From: Desulfocorpusculum sp964414345
GTDB taxonomy: Bacteria > Desulfobacterota > Desulfocorpusculales > Desulfocorpusculum
Assembly: GCA_964414345.1 (NCBI GenBank)
Contig: CAYPWF010000024.1
Location: 1 to 50,796, forward strand
Direction: 5' to 3'
DNA length: 50,796 nucleotides
Made by a program: the position numbers and the translations under genes. The notes under the pieces are model-generated. The model saw only the letters and a list, made by a program, of their open reading frames with translations. It was not told the origin of the DNA and ran no database searches. Positions 33,442 to 42,806 of the stretch are shown here, piece after piece. Numbering within the stretch: the stretch's first letter is position 1; each line of letters begins with the position of its first letter.

Positions 33442-34221
33442 TTATTTGGTCGGCAATCCATACTTTGTTCCTTTCGTTGATCCGGCAATGCGACTGATTT
33501 TCACAACCCTCTCAAGTCCTTTCAGTAAACGATAGGCTTGCATCGGGCTAAGCTTACAGAGTTCGGCGACTTCCCCGCGACTGATAGAACCGTGCTTTTC
33601 TAGATACTGAAGCAGCATCTGTTCCTGTTGGAACGGTTCGAACCCTCACTGGCGGGCGTAGGTGGCTTTTTGTCCCAGCCACCGGTAGGCGGTCACAGAA
33701 AGGTGCCAGATCCTTCCTTTGCGCTTCCCGCGCGGTTCAACAAGGCCGGCTTCGAGGAGCCGTTGGAGCCGGCTGCGCGCCTCTAATTCTGGTTTCTGAA
33801 TGAGCATTGCGGCCTCAGCGCTCGTGATCTGGCGTTCCCACCAGAGGTGGTTGAGGATGAGCAATTCATCGAGCGAGAGAATGCGATTCTTCTGGCTCTC
33901 TTCGACCACAAGCCGGACAAAATCGAGGTTCGCCTTGCCGCCGGGAAGCACCAACACCACGCTGCTTTCGTTGCTGGGGTCGTAGCTTGGCGCAGGGCGC
34001 CCGTTGCGGAGCTGCTCGAAGAAAATCGTGTCGATGCCGCGGGCGGTGCGCTCCACCAGCTGGGCTCGCTTGAAAGCATCCGCCCCGTACGAGCGAATTT
34101 GCTTTTCAGAAATCCATTTGTAGACTGTATCTCGCTTGATGCCAAGATAGGTCGCAATCTCATCTCCATAGAGGCAGGTGTCTGCGCGCGGCCACACAGC
34201 GGCGGACCGATCTTCCATCAT
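33442..34221 (-). pseudogene. Broken HTH / ATPase-C4-type protein with in-frame TGA
   Basis: The N-terminus is an excisionase-type helix-turn-helix (LYGDEIATYLGIKRDTVYKW). It passes abruptly near residue 50 into the tail of an AlbA_2/HATPase_c_4 (RecG-like) protein (QLVERTARGIDTIFFEQLRN, SVVLVLPGGKANLDFVRLVV). The frame ends at TGA 33646, but the same frame continues beyond it with typical winged-helix sequence (ISRGEVAELCKLSPMQAYRL) to TAA at 33442. It is therefore probably a deletion fusion with a nonsense mutation. If translated, the first 191 residues could still be made. Confidence 0.6.
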
Positions 34222-34891
34222 TCGACTCTACTCAGGTTTGGCATCATTGGTTGCCTCCGGGCGGCTGCTTTCTCTTGGTTGATCGATGTCCCATGTTCCA
34301 GTCCTCGTCACCCGCATCCCAATAAACCAGGACAAACACGGCTACAATATATCATTCTGAGGTCGACTCTAAAGCAGTTTGTCGTCTAATTTTGCTGACT
34401 TGACTGAATTTGACCGATTCAAAGCTGTGGAGACCAGACAGACCTGCTGAGCGGCTTCAGCCTGCCGGAGATTGGTTCCTTACCCATGTAGAGCCAAGGG
34501 GTAATGACACTTCCGTTTACCCGGACTAGTACTAGAACTCGACTGTAGAGGAGAGGCAGGGGGCGCCGGGGCGGAACTCCCCCGGCCGTGTCTACCCACC
34601 TGCTGCGCTGCAGTGCGGGCAGGTGGCCGGAAGGCGGGCTCGGGGTCGTTGAAGGTCCAGAAGCAGCCAGAAGCGGCAAGTCTAAGAACGGCCGAAGGAT
34701 TTTCAGCCCAAGGAAGACCCCCCACCCCAAAAACCTTTTCCCGTCACAAAGAAGTCTCCTTTGGGGCAGTTATACTTGCCTGATTCGCTTTTCTAAAAAG
34801 CCTTTCTGCGCAGGTGGTGTTATTACATTAATTGTCCGGTTTGTATAGCAAGTGATGTGTCCGGGTTTTTCGTGTGACGGGGCAGGGGGGA
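34222..34891. other. 670 bases without a supported gene
   Basis: Frames on both strands are short and of odd composition. One minus-strand frame (34419-34730) has no recognisable domain. The right end borders the transposase relic. Confidence 0.5.
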
Positions 34892-35240
34892 ATGATGGAG
34901 CGGGCCATGAAGATTCAGGAGGTGATCTTGAGGGCTGTGGACGGGAGGCTCAAGTGGTATCAGGCGGTTGGGATCTCGGGGATCTCTAATCCTCAGATGC
35001 GCAGGTGAAAGCTCAAGTCTGAGTCTTAGGACCGGGAGACCTCTTAAGGAGATGTTGCTCTCTGGCATTTAGTTCCAAGACCTCCAGCTCGAGCTCCAAC
35101 CGTGCCAATGGCGCTACAGCTTCGCCAAATGCCAGGTCACGGTCTACCAGCACCTCGATGGGACCATAACTATCGGTTAAGGCCCACACCCCCTGGGCCG
35201 CCATCAAGGCCAATAGGAGAGGCACATGACTAAGTCAAGT
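34892..35240 (+). mobile_element. Relic of an ISNCY-like transposase
   Basis: Positions 34892-35008 encode MMERAMKIQEVILRAVDGRL and ISGISNPQMRR and then TGA, matching the N-terminal helix-turn-helix of ISNCY-type transposases, where a Trp is expected at the stop. Around 35100-35210 the plus strand encodes YSFAKCQVTVYQHLDGTITI followed by a TAA and GPHPLGR, the C-terminal hallmark of the same family. The catalytic middle is deleted. Terminal inverted repeats were not identified. Confidence 0.55.
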
Positions 35241-35371
35241 ACCCTAGATCTTGACTTACCAATGACTGGCGAATCCATTCGATTGACATGTGCCGTCCAT
35301 AAAGCTAATATGATAACGCTTTAATGTCATCCGGCCCTTTGAGGCAGCAGCTCGGGGGGCAGGTTCAAAGC

Positions 35372-35449
35372 GGGGTCGTAGTTAAGCCTGGTGATAACGC
35401 CGGCCTGTCACGCCGGAGGGCGCGAGTTCAAATCTCGTCGGCCCCGCCA
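35372..35449 (+). tRNA. tRNA-Asp (anticodon GTC)
   Basis: The acceptor GGGGTCG/CGGCCCC, anticodon arm CCGGC-CTGTCAC-GCCGG and T arm around TTCAAAT fold properly. The discriminator G and CCA are encoded. The anticodon is GTC. Confidence 0.95.
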
Positions 35450-35761
35450 AACAAGTAAAGGGGGTCAGGCCACAAAGCCCGGCTCCTTTATTTGTTTGAG
35501 CTCAAATGGCCCAGTTCTCTTGAATCATGTGGAGCCAAAGGATTTTGTGCTGAATATTCCCGGGCAGATTCCCATAGCCCAACCAAAGGCTGTCTCCTTT
35601 GAGTTTGGGACCCCAAGCCTTTGTGGAATCGTTCATGAAGAAAAATTCATCTCTATTCCAAATTATAGGCTCTAAAATATAGGGAACTTGCCGAGAAGAG
35701 TTTGGAGTCTGGCAAGGGGATTGAATCTACAGGCTTTCAAGGCCTGGATGAGGGATTCTGG
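35450..35761. other. 310-base spacer after tRNA-Asp
   Basis: No gene is seen. AT-rich TAAAATA near 35672 could be a -10 region for the response-regulator gene, without a clear -35. Confidence 0.4.
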
Positions 35762-36430
35762 ATGCGCGTCTTGTTGATAGAAGACGACTCCGCTGTAGTC
35801 CATTTCCTGGCAAAGGGTTTTATGGAAGAGGGCTGGGAGGTCCAAACGGCCCTGGACGGCAGGGAGGGCCTGTCTCTGGCCATGGGAAGCCCCTTCGATG
35901 TGATAGTGCTGGACATTCTGCTCCCTGGGCTCCATGGCCTGGAAGTGCTCAGGAGAATCAGGGAAGAGGGCATAAGCAGTCCGGTTGTGATTCTGACAGC
36001 ACTGGACGAGAAGGAGGACGTGGTAAGGGGCTTGGATTTGGGGGCCGACGACTACCTGGTCAAGCCCTTTTTTTTCACGGAGCTGATTGCGCGCGTGAGG
36101 GCGATCTTGAGAAGGAGTCAGAGCCCTTTGCCGGCCGTGCTCAAGGTGGCGGACCTGACCTTGGACCCGGCCCGCCGCAGGGTGGAAAGAGGGGGAAAGA
36201 GCATCGAGCTCACGGCAAAAGAATTCTCACTGCTAGAGTATTTCATGCGGCATCCGGGCCAGATCTTAACCCGCGTGATGATCCTGGAGTCTGTCTTCGA
36301 CTACCATTTCGACAGCATGACCAACCTGGTGGATGTGCACGTTTACAAGCTCAGGAACAAGGTTGATCGCGGCTTTTCCCGAGCGCTCATCAGGACTGTT
36401 AAGGGCGTGGGTTATGTTCTGGAGCCGTGA
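35762..36430 (+). CDS. OmpR-family response regulator
   Basis: This 222-residue protein has a receiver domain with acidic pocket IEDDS, phosphoacceptor Asp51 in VIVLDILLPG, Thr in VILTALDE and Lys in LVKPFFF. The winged-helix output domain (LTAKEFSLLEYFMRHPGQIL, VDVHVYKLRNKVD, RTVKGVGYVL) follows. It would bind DNA after phosphorylation by the kinase whose start overlaps its end by 17 bases. The ATG at 35762 directly precedes the receiver strand. Confidence 0.95.
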   Translation: MRVLLIEDDSAVVHFLAKGFMEEGWEVQTALDGREGLSLAMGSPFDVIVLDILLPGLHGLEVLRRIREEGISSPVVILTALDEKEDVVRGLDLGADDYLVKPFFFTELIARVRAILRRSQSPLPAVLKVADLTLDPARRRVERGGKSIELTAKEFSLLEYFMRHPGQILTRVMILESVFDYHFDSMTNLVDVHVYKLRNKVDRGFSRALIRTVKGVGYVLEP

Positions 36431-37838
36431 CGGAAGTTTTTGGCGCCGCACAGACGTGCGTCTTACGCTCTGGTACAGCGGTACGCTGCTGACTGTCCTG
36501 GCCTTGGCTTGTGGTTTCCTCGGCTATCGACTCCACAGGCACATGATGAAGCAGGTCGACGCTGTCTTGATAGACGAGGCCCAGGAGATACAGGCCCTCC
36601 TGCGGGATGGGTCTGACCTGAGCTGGACGGATCGGTTCAAAGCAGAGCTCAGGGGGAGAACCAGGCTGAGGATCTATTTCCGGCTTCTGGACAGCCAGGG
36701 GAGGGAGATCGTCTCCTCCAGTCCCAAGTTCCCCTGGAGCCAGCTTTCCCTGGAACCTGACTCCTGGAAAGGCTCGGGAGGCCTCCGGTCCAGATCCTTT
36801 GAGTGGAGGAGTCTTCCCTATCGGGAGGTGACTGTGCGGCCAAGGGGTGGGCAGGAGTCCTTTTTCCTGCAGGTAGGCATGGACCTGAAACAGGTCCGAA
36901 ACGCCATGGGGAATTTCTATCGGAACGTCACGATTCTAGTTCCCAGCGCCCTCCTCTTTTGTGTGGCTGGGGGGTGGCTTCTGGCCAGAAGGAGCCTCTC
37001 CCCCATAAGGGAGATCGCCTCCACGGCCGACCGCATCTCATCCCAGAACCTGGGGGAAAGGCTAAAGCAGCGTGGAAGCGGGGACGATCTGGACGAGCTG
37101 GTGGGCACGATCAACCGGATGTTGGATCGCCTTGACCGTTCCTTCCAGGAGATCAGGAGGTTCTCGGCAGATGTGGCCCACGAGCTTCGAACGCCTCTTT
37201 GTGCCATGAGGGGGGAAGCCGAGCTTCTTTTGAGCAGGTACCATTCTGTGGAAGAGTATCAGGAGGTCCTTGAGCGGTTCGCCGAGCAGTTCGACAGGCT
37301 CAACAAGTTAACAAGCGATCTGCTTCTGCTGGCCAGGTTCGAAGCCAGGCCTCAGTTGGACAGGAGCGAAGAGTTGGATCTGGGGGATCTGCTTCTGGGG
37401 CTTACAGAGCTTTTTGAGGCCCTGGCAGAGGAGAAGGGGATCAGGCTTGAGTTCTCGGCCAAGAGTAAGATCTCGGTCTGTGGTGATAGGGCTCTTCTCC
37501 AGCAGGCTTTCGCCAACCTGATCCACAACGCCATACAGTACACCCCGGGGGGAGGGCAGGTGAAGGTAACATGTGAGCGGGAAGGTGCCTGGGTCAGGGT
37601 GTCGGTCCAGGATACCGGAGTGGGTATACCAGAGCAGGACTTGCCTCATGTCTTCAAGAGGTTCTACAGGGTTGAGAAGTCCAGGTCCCGGGATACAGGC
37701 GGAAGCGGGCTTGGGCTGAGCATCTCCCAAAGAATCTTGGAGGCTCATGGGGGGGGTATCCGTATGGAGAGCACTTGGGGCCAAGGCACCAATGTGGAGG
37801 TGCAGCTGCCACTAAGTTCAAGCGGTGTATGCTCATGA
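36414..37838 (+). CDS. Membrane sensor histidine kinase
   Basis: This 474-residue kinase has a TM helix near residues 20-40, a periplasmic domain of about 130 residues, a second TM (VTILVPSALLFCVAGGWLLA), a HAMP linker, a HisKA motif with His256 (FSADVAHELRTPL) and a HATPase domain (NLIHNAIQYTPGGG, VQDTGVGIPEQDLP, GGSGLGLSISQRIL). It pairs with the preceding regulator. The architecture resembles CusS-like envelope or metal sensors, but the ligand is unknown. Confidence 0.94.
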   Translation: MFWSRDGSFWRRTDVRLTLWYSGTLLTVLALACGFLGYRLHRHMMKQVDAVLIDEAQEIQALLRDGSDLSWTDRFKAELRGRTRLRIYFRLLDSQGREIVSSSPKFPWSQLSLEPDSWKGSGGLRSRSFEWRSLPYREVTVRPRGGQESFFLQVGMDLKQVRNAMGNFYRNVTILVPSALLFCVAGGWLLARRSLSPIREIASTADRISSQNLGERLKQRGSGDDLDELVGTINRMLDRLDRSFQEIRRFSADVAHELRTPLCAMRGEAELLLSRYHSVEEYQEVLERFAEQFDRLNKLTSDLLLLARFEARPQLDRSEELDLGDLLLGLTELFEALAEEKGIRLEFSAKSKISVCGDRALLQQAFANLIHNAIQYTPGGGQVKVTCEREGAWVRVSVQDTGVGIPEQDLPHVFKRFYRVEKSRSRDTGGSGLGLSISQRILEAHGGGIRMESTWGQGTNVEVQLPLSSSGVCS

Positions 37839-37940
37839 AGCAAGCTTCATCTTTGCTTAATCCGTCCTTAATCCGCATGGCCTATGCTTCCTCAAGCACA
37901 GGGGCGGGAGATGATTCTGCCCGTCTTGGAGGAAAGGGCC

Positions 37941-38973
37941 ATGCAGGTCTCGAAACTTTGTATGATGGGGGCATGGGGTGGTATCCTACTAGGTGCGCTC
38001 ACCTGGGGGAGGGCCGGGATCTTGAAAGAACCCTCCTTGCCGGAGCTGGGCAACCGGCCGGCCGTGATTTCCCGGCTGGAAGGGATTACGGGGGGGAAGC
38101 CCATCTCCTTTGCGGTCGTGGGGGATTCCCACGGCTCGGCCGTGTTCAACCAGATTCTGAAGGAACTCAAGGGGAAGGGGGTGGATTTCATCGTGCACTT
38201 GGGGGATTTTGCCCCGGCCCCCAGCCAAGAGGGCCACGCACTCTTCTTGGAACAAGTCAAGGAGAATTTGGGCCCAAAGGCCCCCCCAATGCTCCTGGTC
38301 ATGGGGAATCACGACGTGGATCTTGGTTTCCCGGTTCAGGCCTTTGAGGGGCTCTACGGGCCCTCGTCTTTCTCCTTTCGAATAGGGGGAAACCTCTTCG
38401 TGGTGGTGAGAAATTGCCTTCCCCGCAGCCTGCGAGGTGCTGGAAACACGACCAAGGGCTGGGGAGAAGAGGTGCGTCGGGTAATCCAGGAGAAAGGCTA
38501 CGGTGCTAGGAGGACCTTCCTGTTCATGCATGCTCCTCCCATGGATCCCTTGAGTCCGGTGCGTACCGCAGGGGCTTCCAGGTTTGAGGCCAAGTGGGGC
38601 GGCCTCGGGGTGGACTACATCCTGGCAGGTCACCTGCACCAGTACAGCCGCACCCAGATAGGCTCGACCGTAGTTCTTGTGAGTGGGGGGGGGCGGAGGC
38701 ACCCTCAGGATGGTTCGCTCGGGAAGGTTCCACCACGCCTTGATCTTTAGGGTGACGGAAGATCAGGTAACGGAGGAGCTTGTGGCTGTGGAGAAACCCT
38801 GGGCTCCCCTCTGGAGGCTTCAAAGGGCGAGTGTGCTAGGGCTCTCATCCCTGCTTTCCTTCTTGAGGGGGGAGAGGGGGTCCGCGATATCAATGGTGAG
38901 CAAGGCGGAAAAGGCCATTAGTCCCGGAGCAGGGGGAAGCTCTTTTCCGGGGGGGGCAGCCCACCTCCGGTAG
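37941..38973 (+). CDS. Exported metallophosphoesterase, frameshifted in a G9 tract
   Basis: The ATG at 37941 follows GGAAAGG and opens a signal peptide. Calcineurin-like motifs are VVGDSHGSAVFNQ, IVHLGDFAP, VMGNHDVDLG, LFMHAPPMDP and ILAGHLHQYSR. As written the frame ends at 38750, but after the run of nine G at 38685-38693 the normal continuation (SGGGGGTLRMVRSGRFHHA to EKPWAPLWRLQR) is in the neighbouring frame and runs to 38973. Eight G would restore it. This is either a sequencing/assembly error or a phase-variable tract. Confidence 0.8.
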
Positions 38974-39082
38974 GGTCCCTCGATGGGAAGGTCTAGCTAA
39001 CCGGTCATGTCCCAGGGGCAAAGCAACCCATGGGTGCCCCTTGGGTCTTGAGGGTTTGTCAAAGCAGAGGTGTGGTTCAAGT

Positions 39083-41038
39083 ATGCTCGCGTGGAACTTC
39101 ATGGAGTCCAGGCTCAGGCTTGTGTACTCCTTCGGAGGGGTCTTCCTTGCAATTTCCACGGCCCTTCGTGTGGCCCTTGCCCTGAGGGCCTGGAGGTTTC
39201 TGGAAGGGGGGCTCCCTGTTATCATCAAGGCCTTAGGGGTGGGCCTTCTGATGGATTTGGCCACCTTGAGCTATGCAGGGCTTCCCTATCTGGCCTTCCT
39301 GGTCCTGGCCCCCCAAAGGTTCTACTCCAGCAGAAGGATGACACCCATTCTTCACGTGGCGGCCATAGGAAGCCTGTACCTTCTCGTCTTCGTGGCCGTT
39401 GCGGAGTGGTTCTTCTTCGAGGAGTTCTCGGCCAGGTTCAACTTCATAGCTGTGGATTACCTCATCTACACCCAGGAGGTTATGGGGAATATCTGGGAGT
39501 CATACCCTCTGATCCCTATTCTCCTGGGGATCCTGCTGGTTGCTGTTGGGGTTTGGTGGCCCCTGAGGAAAGCCATAGAGACCTCCCAGAAGCAGCGAGA
39601 ACCCTTGCGAAGACGAGCTCTCGGGGCGGCTCCATGGGCTGCGGCCGCGCTCTTCTTCGGCCTCACAGCGAATCTGGACTGGAGCCGTATCTCTGTGAAC
39701 AACTACCTCAACGAGATCGCATCCAACGGGATGTACAGCTTCTTCTCGGCCTTTGGGGCCAACCAGATCGACTACGATACCTTCTACCCGAAAATGGAGC
39801 CCGAAAAGGCCATGGCCGGTTTGAGGAGGCAACTGGTTGAGCCCAGGGCAAGTTTCCTTTCGAGCGAGCCCTGGGATATTCGCCGAAAAATCGCCAACGG
39901 GGGGCATTTGGGAGAAAAGAAGCTGAACGTGGCCCTGATTGTAGTGGAGAGCCTAAGCGGGGAGTACGTGGGGGCCCTGGGGGGTAAGAAGCCCCTTACC
40001 CCGCGTCTGGACCGTTTGGCCCGCGACTGCCTGGTCTTCACCAACATCTACGCCACGGGCACCCGCACGGACAGGGGGCTTGAGGCCATAACCCTCTCGG
40101 TGCCACCCACCCCTGGCCGCTCCCTGGTCAAGAGACCCGGAAACGAGGATCTATTCTCATTGGGACAGGTGCTTAGAAAAAATGGTTATCAAGTGGAGTT
40201 CATCTACGGCGGCTTCGGGTATTTTGACAACATGAACTACTTCTTCGGCCATAATGGTTTCCAGGTGGTGGACAGAAGCGATTTCGCCTCCCATGAGATC
40301 ACCTTCTCCAATGCCTGGGGTGTGTGCGACGAGGACCTTTATCGCAAAGCCTTGTCCCGAATCAGGGATGCCCACAGCAAAGGAACCCCCTTTTTCGGCC
40401 TCATCCTCACCACCTCCAACCACAGGCCTTACACCTATCCAGAAGGAAGGGTGAAGATCCCCTCTGGAAAGGGGAGGAAGGGTGCAGTGCTCTATACGGA
40501 CTGGGCCATCGGTCACTTTTTGGAGGAGGCCAGAAGAGAGCCTTGGTTTGATGACACCATCTTCGTGGTGGTGGCTGACCACTGCGCCAACTCTGCGGGG
40601 AAAGCGGCCTTGCCTGTGCACCGCTATAGGATCCCGCTTTTCATTTATTCCCCCAAATGGGTGAAGCCAGAAGAAGTAGAGACGCTGGGGAGCCAGATGG
40701 ATCTGGCCCCCACGCTCCTGGGCCTTCTGGGGCTGGACTACACGAGTAAGTTCCTGGGCCGGGATCTTCTTGGCACAAGGCCCGAGGAGGGCAGGGCCTT
40801 CATGGCCACCTACCAGAAGCTGGGCTACCTGAAAGGCCAAAGGCTGGTGGTGCTGGATGTGCGGAGGCCAGCGGCCCAATACTTGTGGGTCCCAGGAGCC
40901 TGGGATCTCAAGCCTGCAAAGCCCGAAGGCGCTATCACGGAAGAGGCTATCTCCTACTATCAGGGGGCGTATCTGAGCCATTCTAGAGGGCTTGACAAGT
41001 GGGAGGATGAAGGGAGGAGGGGTGTGCCGATTCGCTAA
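39083..41038 (+). CDS. LTA-synthase-like membrane sulfatase / phosphoglycerol-type transferase
   Basis: This 651-residue protein has about five N-terminal membrane spans and then a large extracytoplasmic sulfatase domain. That domain has NVALIVVESLSGEYVG, YATGTRTDRGLEAI with the predicted nucleophile Thr329, FFGLILTTSNHRPY, IFVVVADHCANSAGK and YRIPLFIYSP. LtaS/OpgB-type enzymes transfer phosphoglycerol (or phosphoethanolamine in related families) to lipids or glycans. The start could also be 39101. It is followed by PAP2 and methyltransferase-like genes, suggesting a lipid-modification cluster (inference). Confidence 0.88.
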   Translation: MLAWNFMESRLRLVYSFGGVFLAISTALRVALALRAWRFLEGGLPVIIKALGVGLLMDLATLSYAGLPYLAFLVLAPQRFYSSRRMTPILHVAAIGSLYLLVFVAVAEWFFFEEFSARFNFIAVDYLIYTQEVMGNIWESYPLIPILLGILLVAVGVWWPLRKAIETSQKQREPLRRRALGAAPWAAAALFFGLTANLDWSRISVNNYLNEIASNGMYSFFSAFGANQIDYDTFYPKMEPEKAMAGLRRQLVEPRASFLSSEPWDIRRKIANGGHLGEKKLNVALIVVESLSGEYVGALGGKKPLTPRLDRLARDCLVFTNIYATGTRTDRGLEAITLSVPPTPGRSLVKRPGNEDLFSLGQVLRKNGYQVEFIYGGFGYFDNMNYFFGHNGFQVVDRSDFASHEITFSNAWGVCDEDLYRKALSRIRDAHSKGTPFFGLILTTSNHRPYTYPEGRVKIPSGKGRKGAVLYTDWAIGHFLEEARREPWFDDTIFVVVADHCANSAGKAALPVHRYRIPLFIYSPKWVKPEEVETLGSQMDLAPTLLGLLGLDYTSKFLGRDLLGTRPEEGRAFMATYQKLGYLKGQRLVVLDVRRPAAQYLWVPGAWDLKPAKPEGAITEEAISYYQGAYLSHSRGLDKWEDEGRRGVPIR

Positions 41039-41132
41039 GAAAGGGGACGAAGCCCAACCCGCCCACAGATCATATCATGAGCCCCACCGGGCCACCAGGG
41101 ACTGGACCGGACCGGGGGAGGGGAAAACTGCT

Positions 41133-41957
41133 ATGGGCCAAGAAAAGGCCCAGGGCCTGGGTGAGGTGGATGAAAAAGGCTTCTGTGCAAAAAGCATGAG
41201 CCGGCTAGACAGGAGGTTTTTCTTTTTCCACCTTTGGTTTCCTTTGGGCCTGTTTGCGGCTCTGGTCCTTCTTTTCGAGACCACGGATTTGGATTTGAGG
41301 CTCTCAGATCTTTTCTTCGATTCTAACCAACACCTCTTTTTCTGGAAGAACACCTGGTGGGCTACAAGCCTGATTCACTCGGGCGGGAAGCTCTTTGTTG
41401 CGGGAGTATGGGTCAGCCTGCTTTTTTGCCTTGTGGTCTCGTTCCTGAGATGGAGTCTTCCAAGGCTTCGCGCCTGGAGGGCGGCCCTGCTCTTCCTCGT
41501 GCTGGGGATGATCTCGGGGCGGGCTACTGTGGGCTGCCTGAAACTCTTTGTGAACAGGCCCTACCCCGAGCACATAAAACGCTATGGAGGCCCCTTGGAA
41601 TACACGAAGATTTTTCAGGGTGCGCCTCCCACGAACAGGCATTACAAGGGCTTCCCGGCAGGCCACGCCTCAGCCGGCTACGGGCTCATGGGCCTTTATT
41701 TCGTGTTTAGGGAAAAAAGGCCGAGGCTAGCCCCCTGGGGGCTTGTCTTTGGGCTGGCCCTGGGGACTTTGTTCGCATTCGGCCAGCATGTGCGGGGCCT
41801 ACACTACGCCTCCCACAACGTCTGGTCCGCCGCCATCTGCTGGTTCGAGGCCCTGGCTTTGTACCTTTGGCTCTTTCGCAAAAGGCTGGCCGGCATGGCA
41901 TCTCGCCCTGGGGTGATCCATCCGGCCCCCGTCTCATCTGTCAGCCGTAAGCAGTGA
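41133..41957 (+). CDS. PAP2-family membrane phosphatase
   Basis: This 274-residue polytopic protein has the three phosphatase motifs KLFVNRPYP, FPAGHASAGYG and VRGLHYASHNVWSA. The family dephosphorylates lipid phosphates such as phosphatidate, undecaprenyl diphosphate or lipid A. The ATG at 41133 has GGGGGAGGGG nine bases upstream; the ATG at 41196 immediately before the first span is an alternative. It may recycle or modify lipids produced by the upstream transferase. Confidence 0.88.
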   Translation: MGQEKAQGLGEVDEKGFCAKSMSRLDRRFFFFHLWFPLGLFAALVLLFETTDLDLRLSDLFFDSNQHLFFWKNTWWATSLIHSGGKLFVAGVWVSLLFCLVVSFLRWSLPRLRAWRAALLFLVLGMISGRATVGCLKLFVNRPYPEHIKRYGGPLEYTKIFQGAPPTNRHYKGFPAGHASAGYGLMGLYFVFREKRPRLAPWGLVFGLALGTLFAFGQHVRGLHYASHNVWSAAICWFEALALYLWLFRKRLAGMASRPGVIHPAPVSSVSRKQ

Positions 41958-41966
41958 TGCTGGCTG

Positions 41967-42692
41967 ATGAGGCCACCACGCGAGAGACGGTTTGAGACAA
42001 GCCATAGGGTGGTGGAAGTGTCCGCCAAATTCGTGAACAGAGGGAATCTCAGGGATGTTATTATCTTTTTGTCCCTGGGGCTTGCCCTGATTCACCAAGT
42101 GAGCATATGGGAGGTCATGGCCTCCCTGGTGCTGCTGGCCTTTGGGTGCGCGCTCCATTTCATATCCAAGGGAGTGCTCATAAGAAACTTGGTGCTCTGC
42201 AGGGAGGGGGTCTATGCCATCGTGAGACACCCTTACTACCTTGCCAATTACCTGATTGATACCAGCTTTTGCCTCATGTCCGGCAGCGTCCTGCTCGTAG
42301 TGGCATATCCCTTCTTGTTCTTTTGGGCCTACGGGCCCACCATGAGGAAAGAGGAGAGGGAGCTTTTCTTCCGTCATGGAGATGGACTCCTTGAAACCGT
42401 GTTTGGAATCCCCCAGGTGTTGCCAGACTCGGGCTCCTTGAAGGCTTGGCGGGAAATTATTGGGGGATTCTCTTTAAGGCGCATCTCAAAGGGTGAGCTT
42501 GCTAGGATCGCAAGGTTCTGGGCAGTGGAGTTTCTTTTCTTTCTTTTTCACGACCTGAGGGAAGAAGGCCTGGGAGACTTCATCTCGCCCGCAAATCACG
42601 ATGGGCTCGTTTTTGCAGGCGCTTGGCTTTTTTTGTCCCTGGCTAGCTTGTTCCTGGTTCGGCTTCAAAGGCCGGCCCGGGAAACGGGGTGA
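41967..42692 (+). CDS. Isoprenylcysteine/phospholipid methyltransferase-like membrane protein
   Basis: This 241-residue protein has five or so membrane segments and the signature GVYAIVRHPYYLANYLID, typical of the ICMT/PEMT superfamily. A second conserved stretch is MRKEERELFFRHGDGL. Such enzymes methylate small lipids or thiols within the membrane; the substrate is unknown. It starts 9 bases after the PAP2 stop. Confidence 0.78.
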   Translation: MRPPRERRFETSHRVVEVSAKFVNRGNLRDVIIFLSLGLALIHQVSIWEVMASLVLLAFGCALHFISKGVLIRNLVLCREGVYAIVRHPYYLANYLIDTSFCLMSGSVLLVVAYPFLFFWAYGPTMRKEERELFFRHGDGLLETVFGIPQVLPDSGSLKAWREIIGGFSLRRISKGELARIARFWAVEFLFFLFHDLREEGLGDFISPANHDGLVFAGAWLFLSLASLFLVRLQRPARETG

Positions 42693-42806
42693 CCAGGGGA
42701 TACATGCCTGGAATAGGAACGTAAGCCTGCTTGGCAATGTCAAATTGTTCATGACACGTCTCCCGCCCAGTTCGCACTTGTGAAAATCGTGGCAAGGAGG
42801 ATTGGC

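Noticed and set aside
34419..34730. 103-codon minus-strand frame
   Set aside because: Low-complexity Pro/Leu/Arg composition, no ribosome site and no domain. I could not link it to a transposase.
35391..35675. 94-codon frame beginning inside tRNA-Asp
   Set aside because: It overlaps the tRNA gene and shows no protein features.
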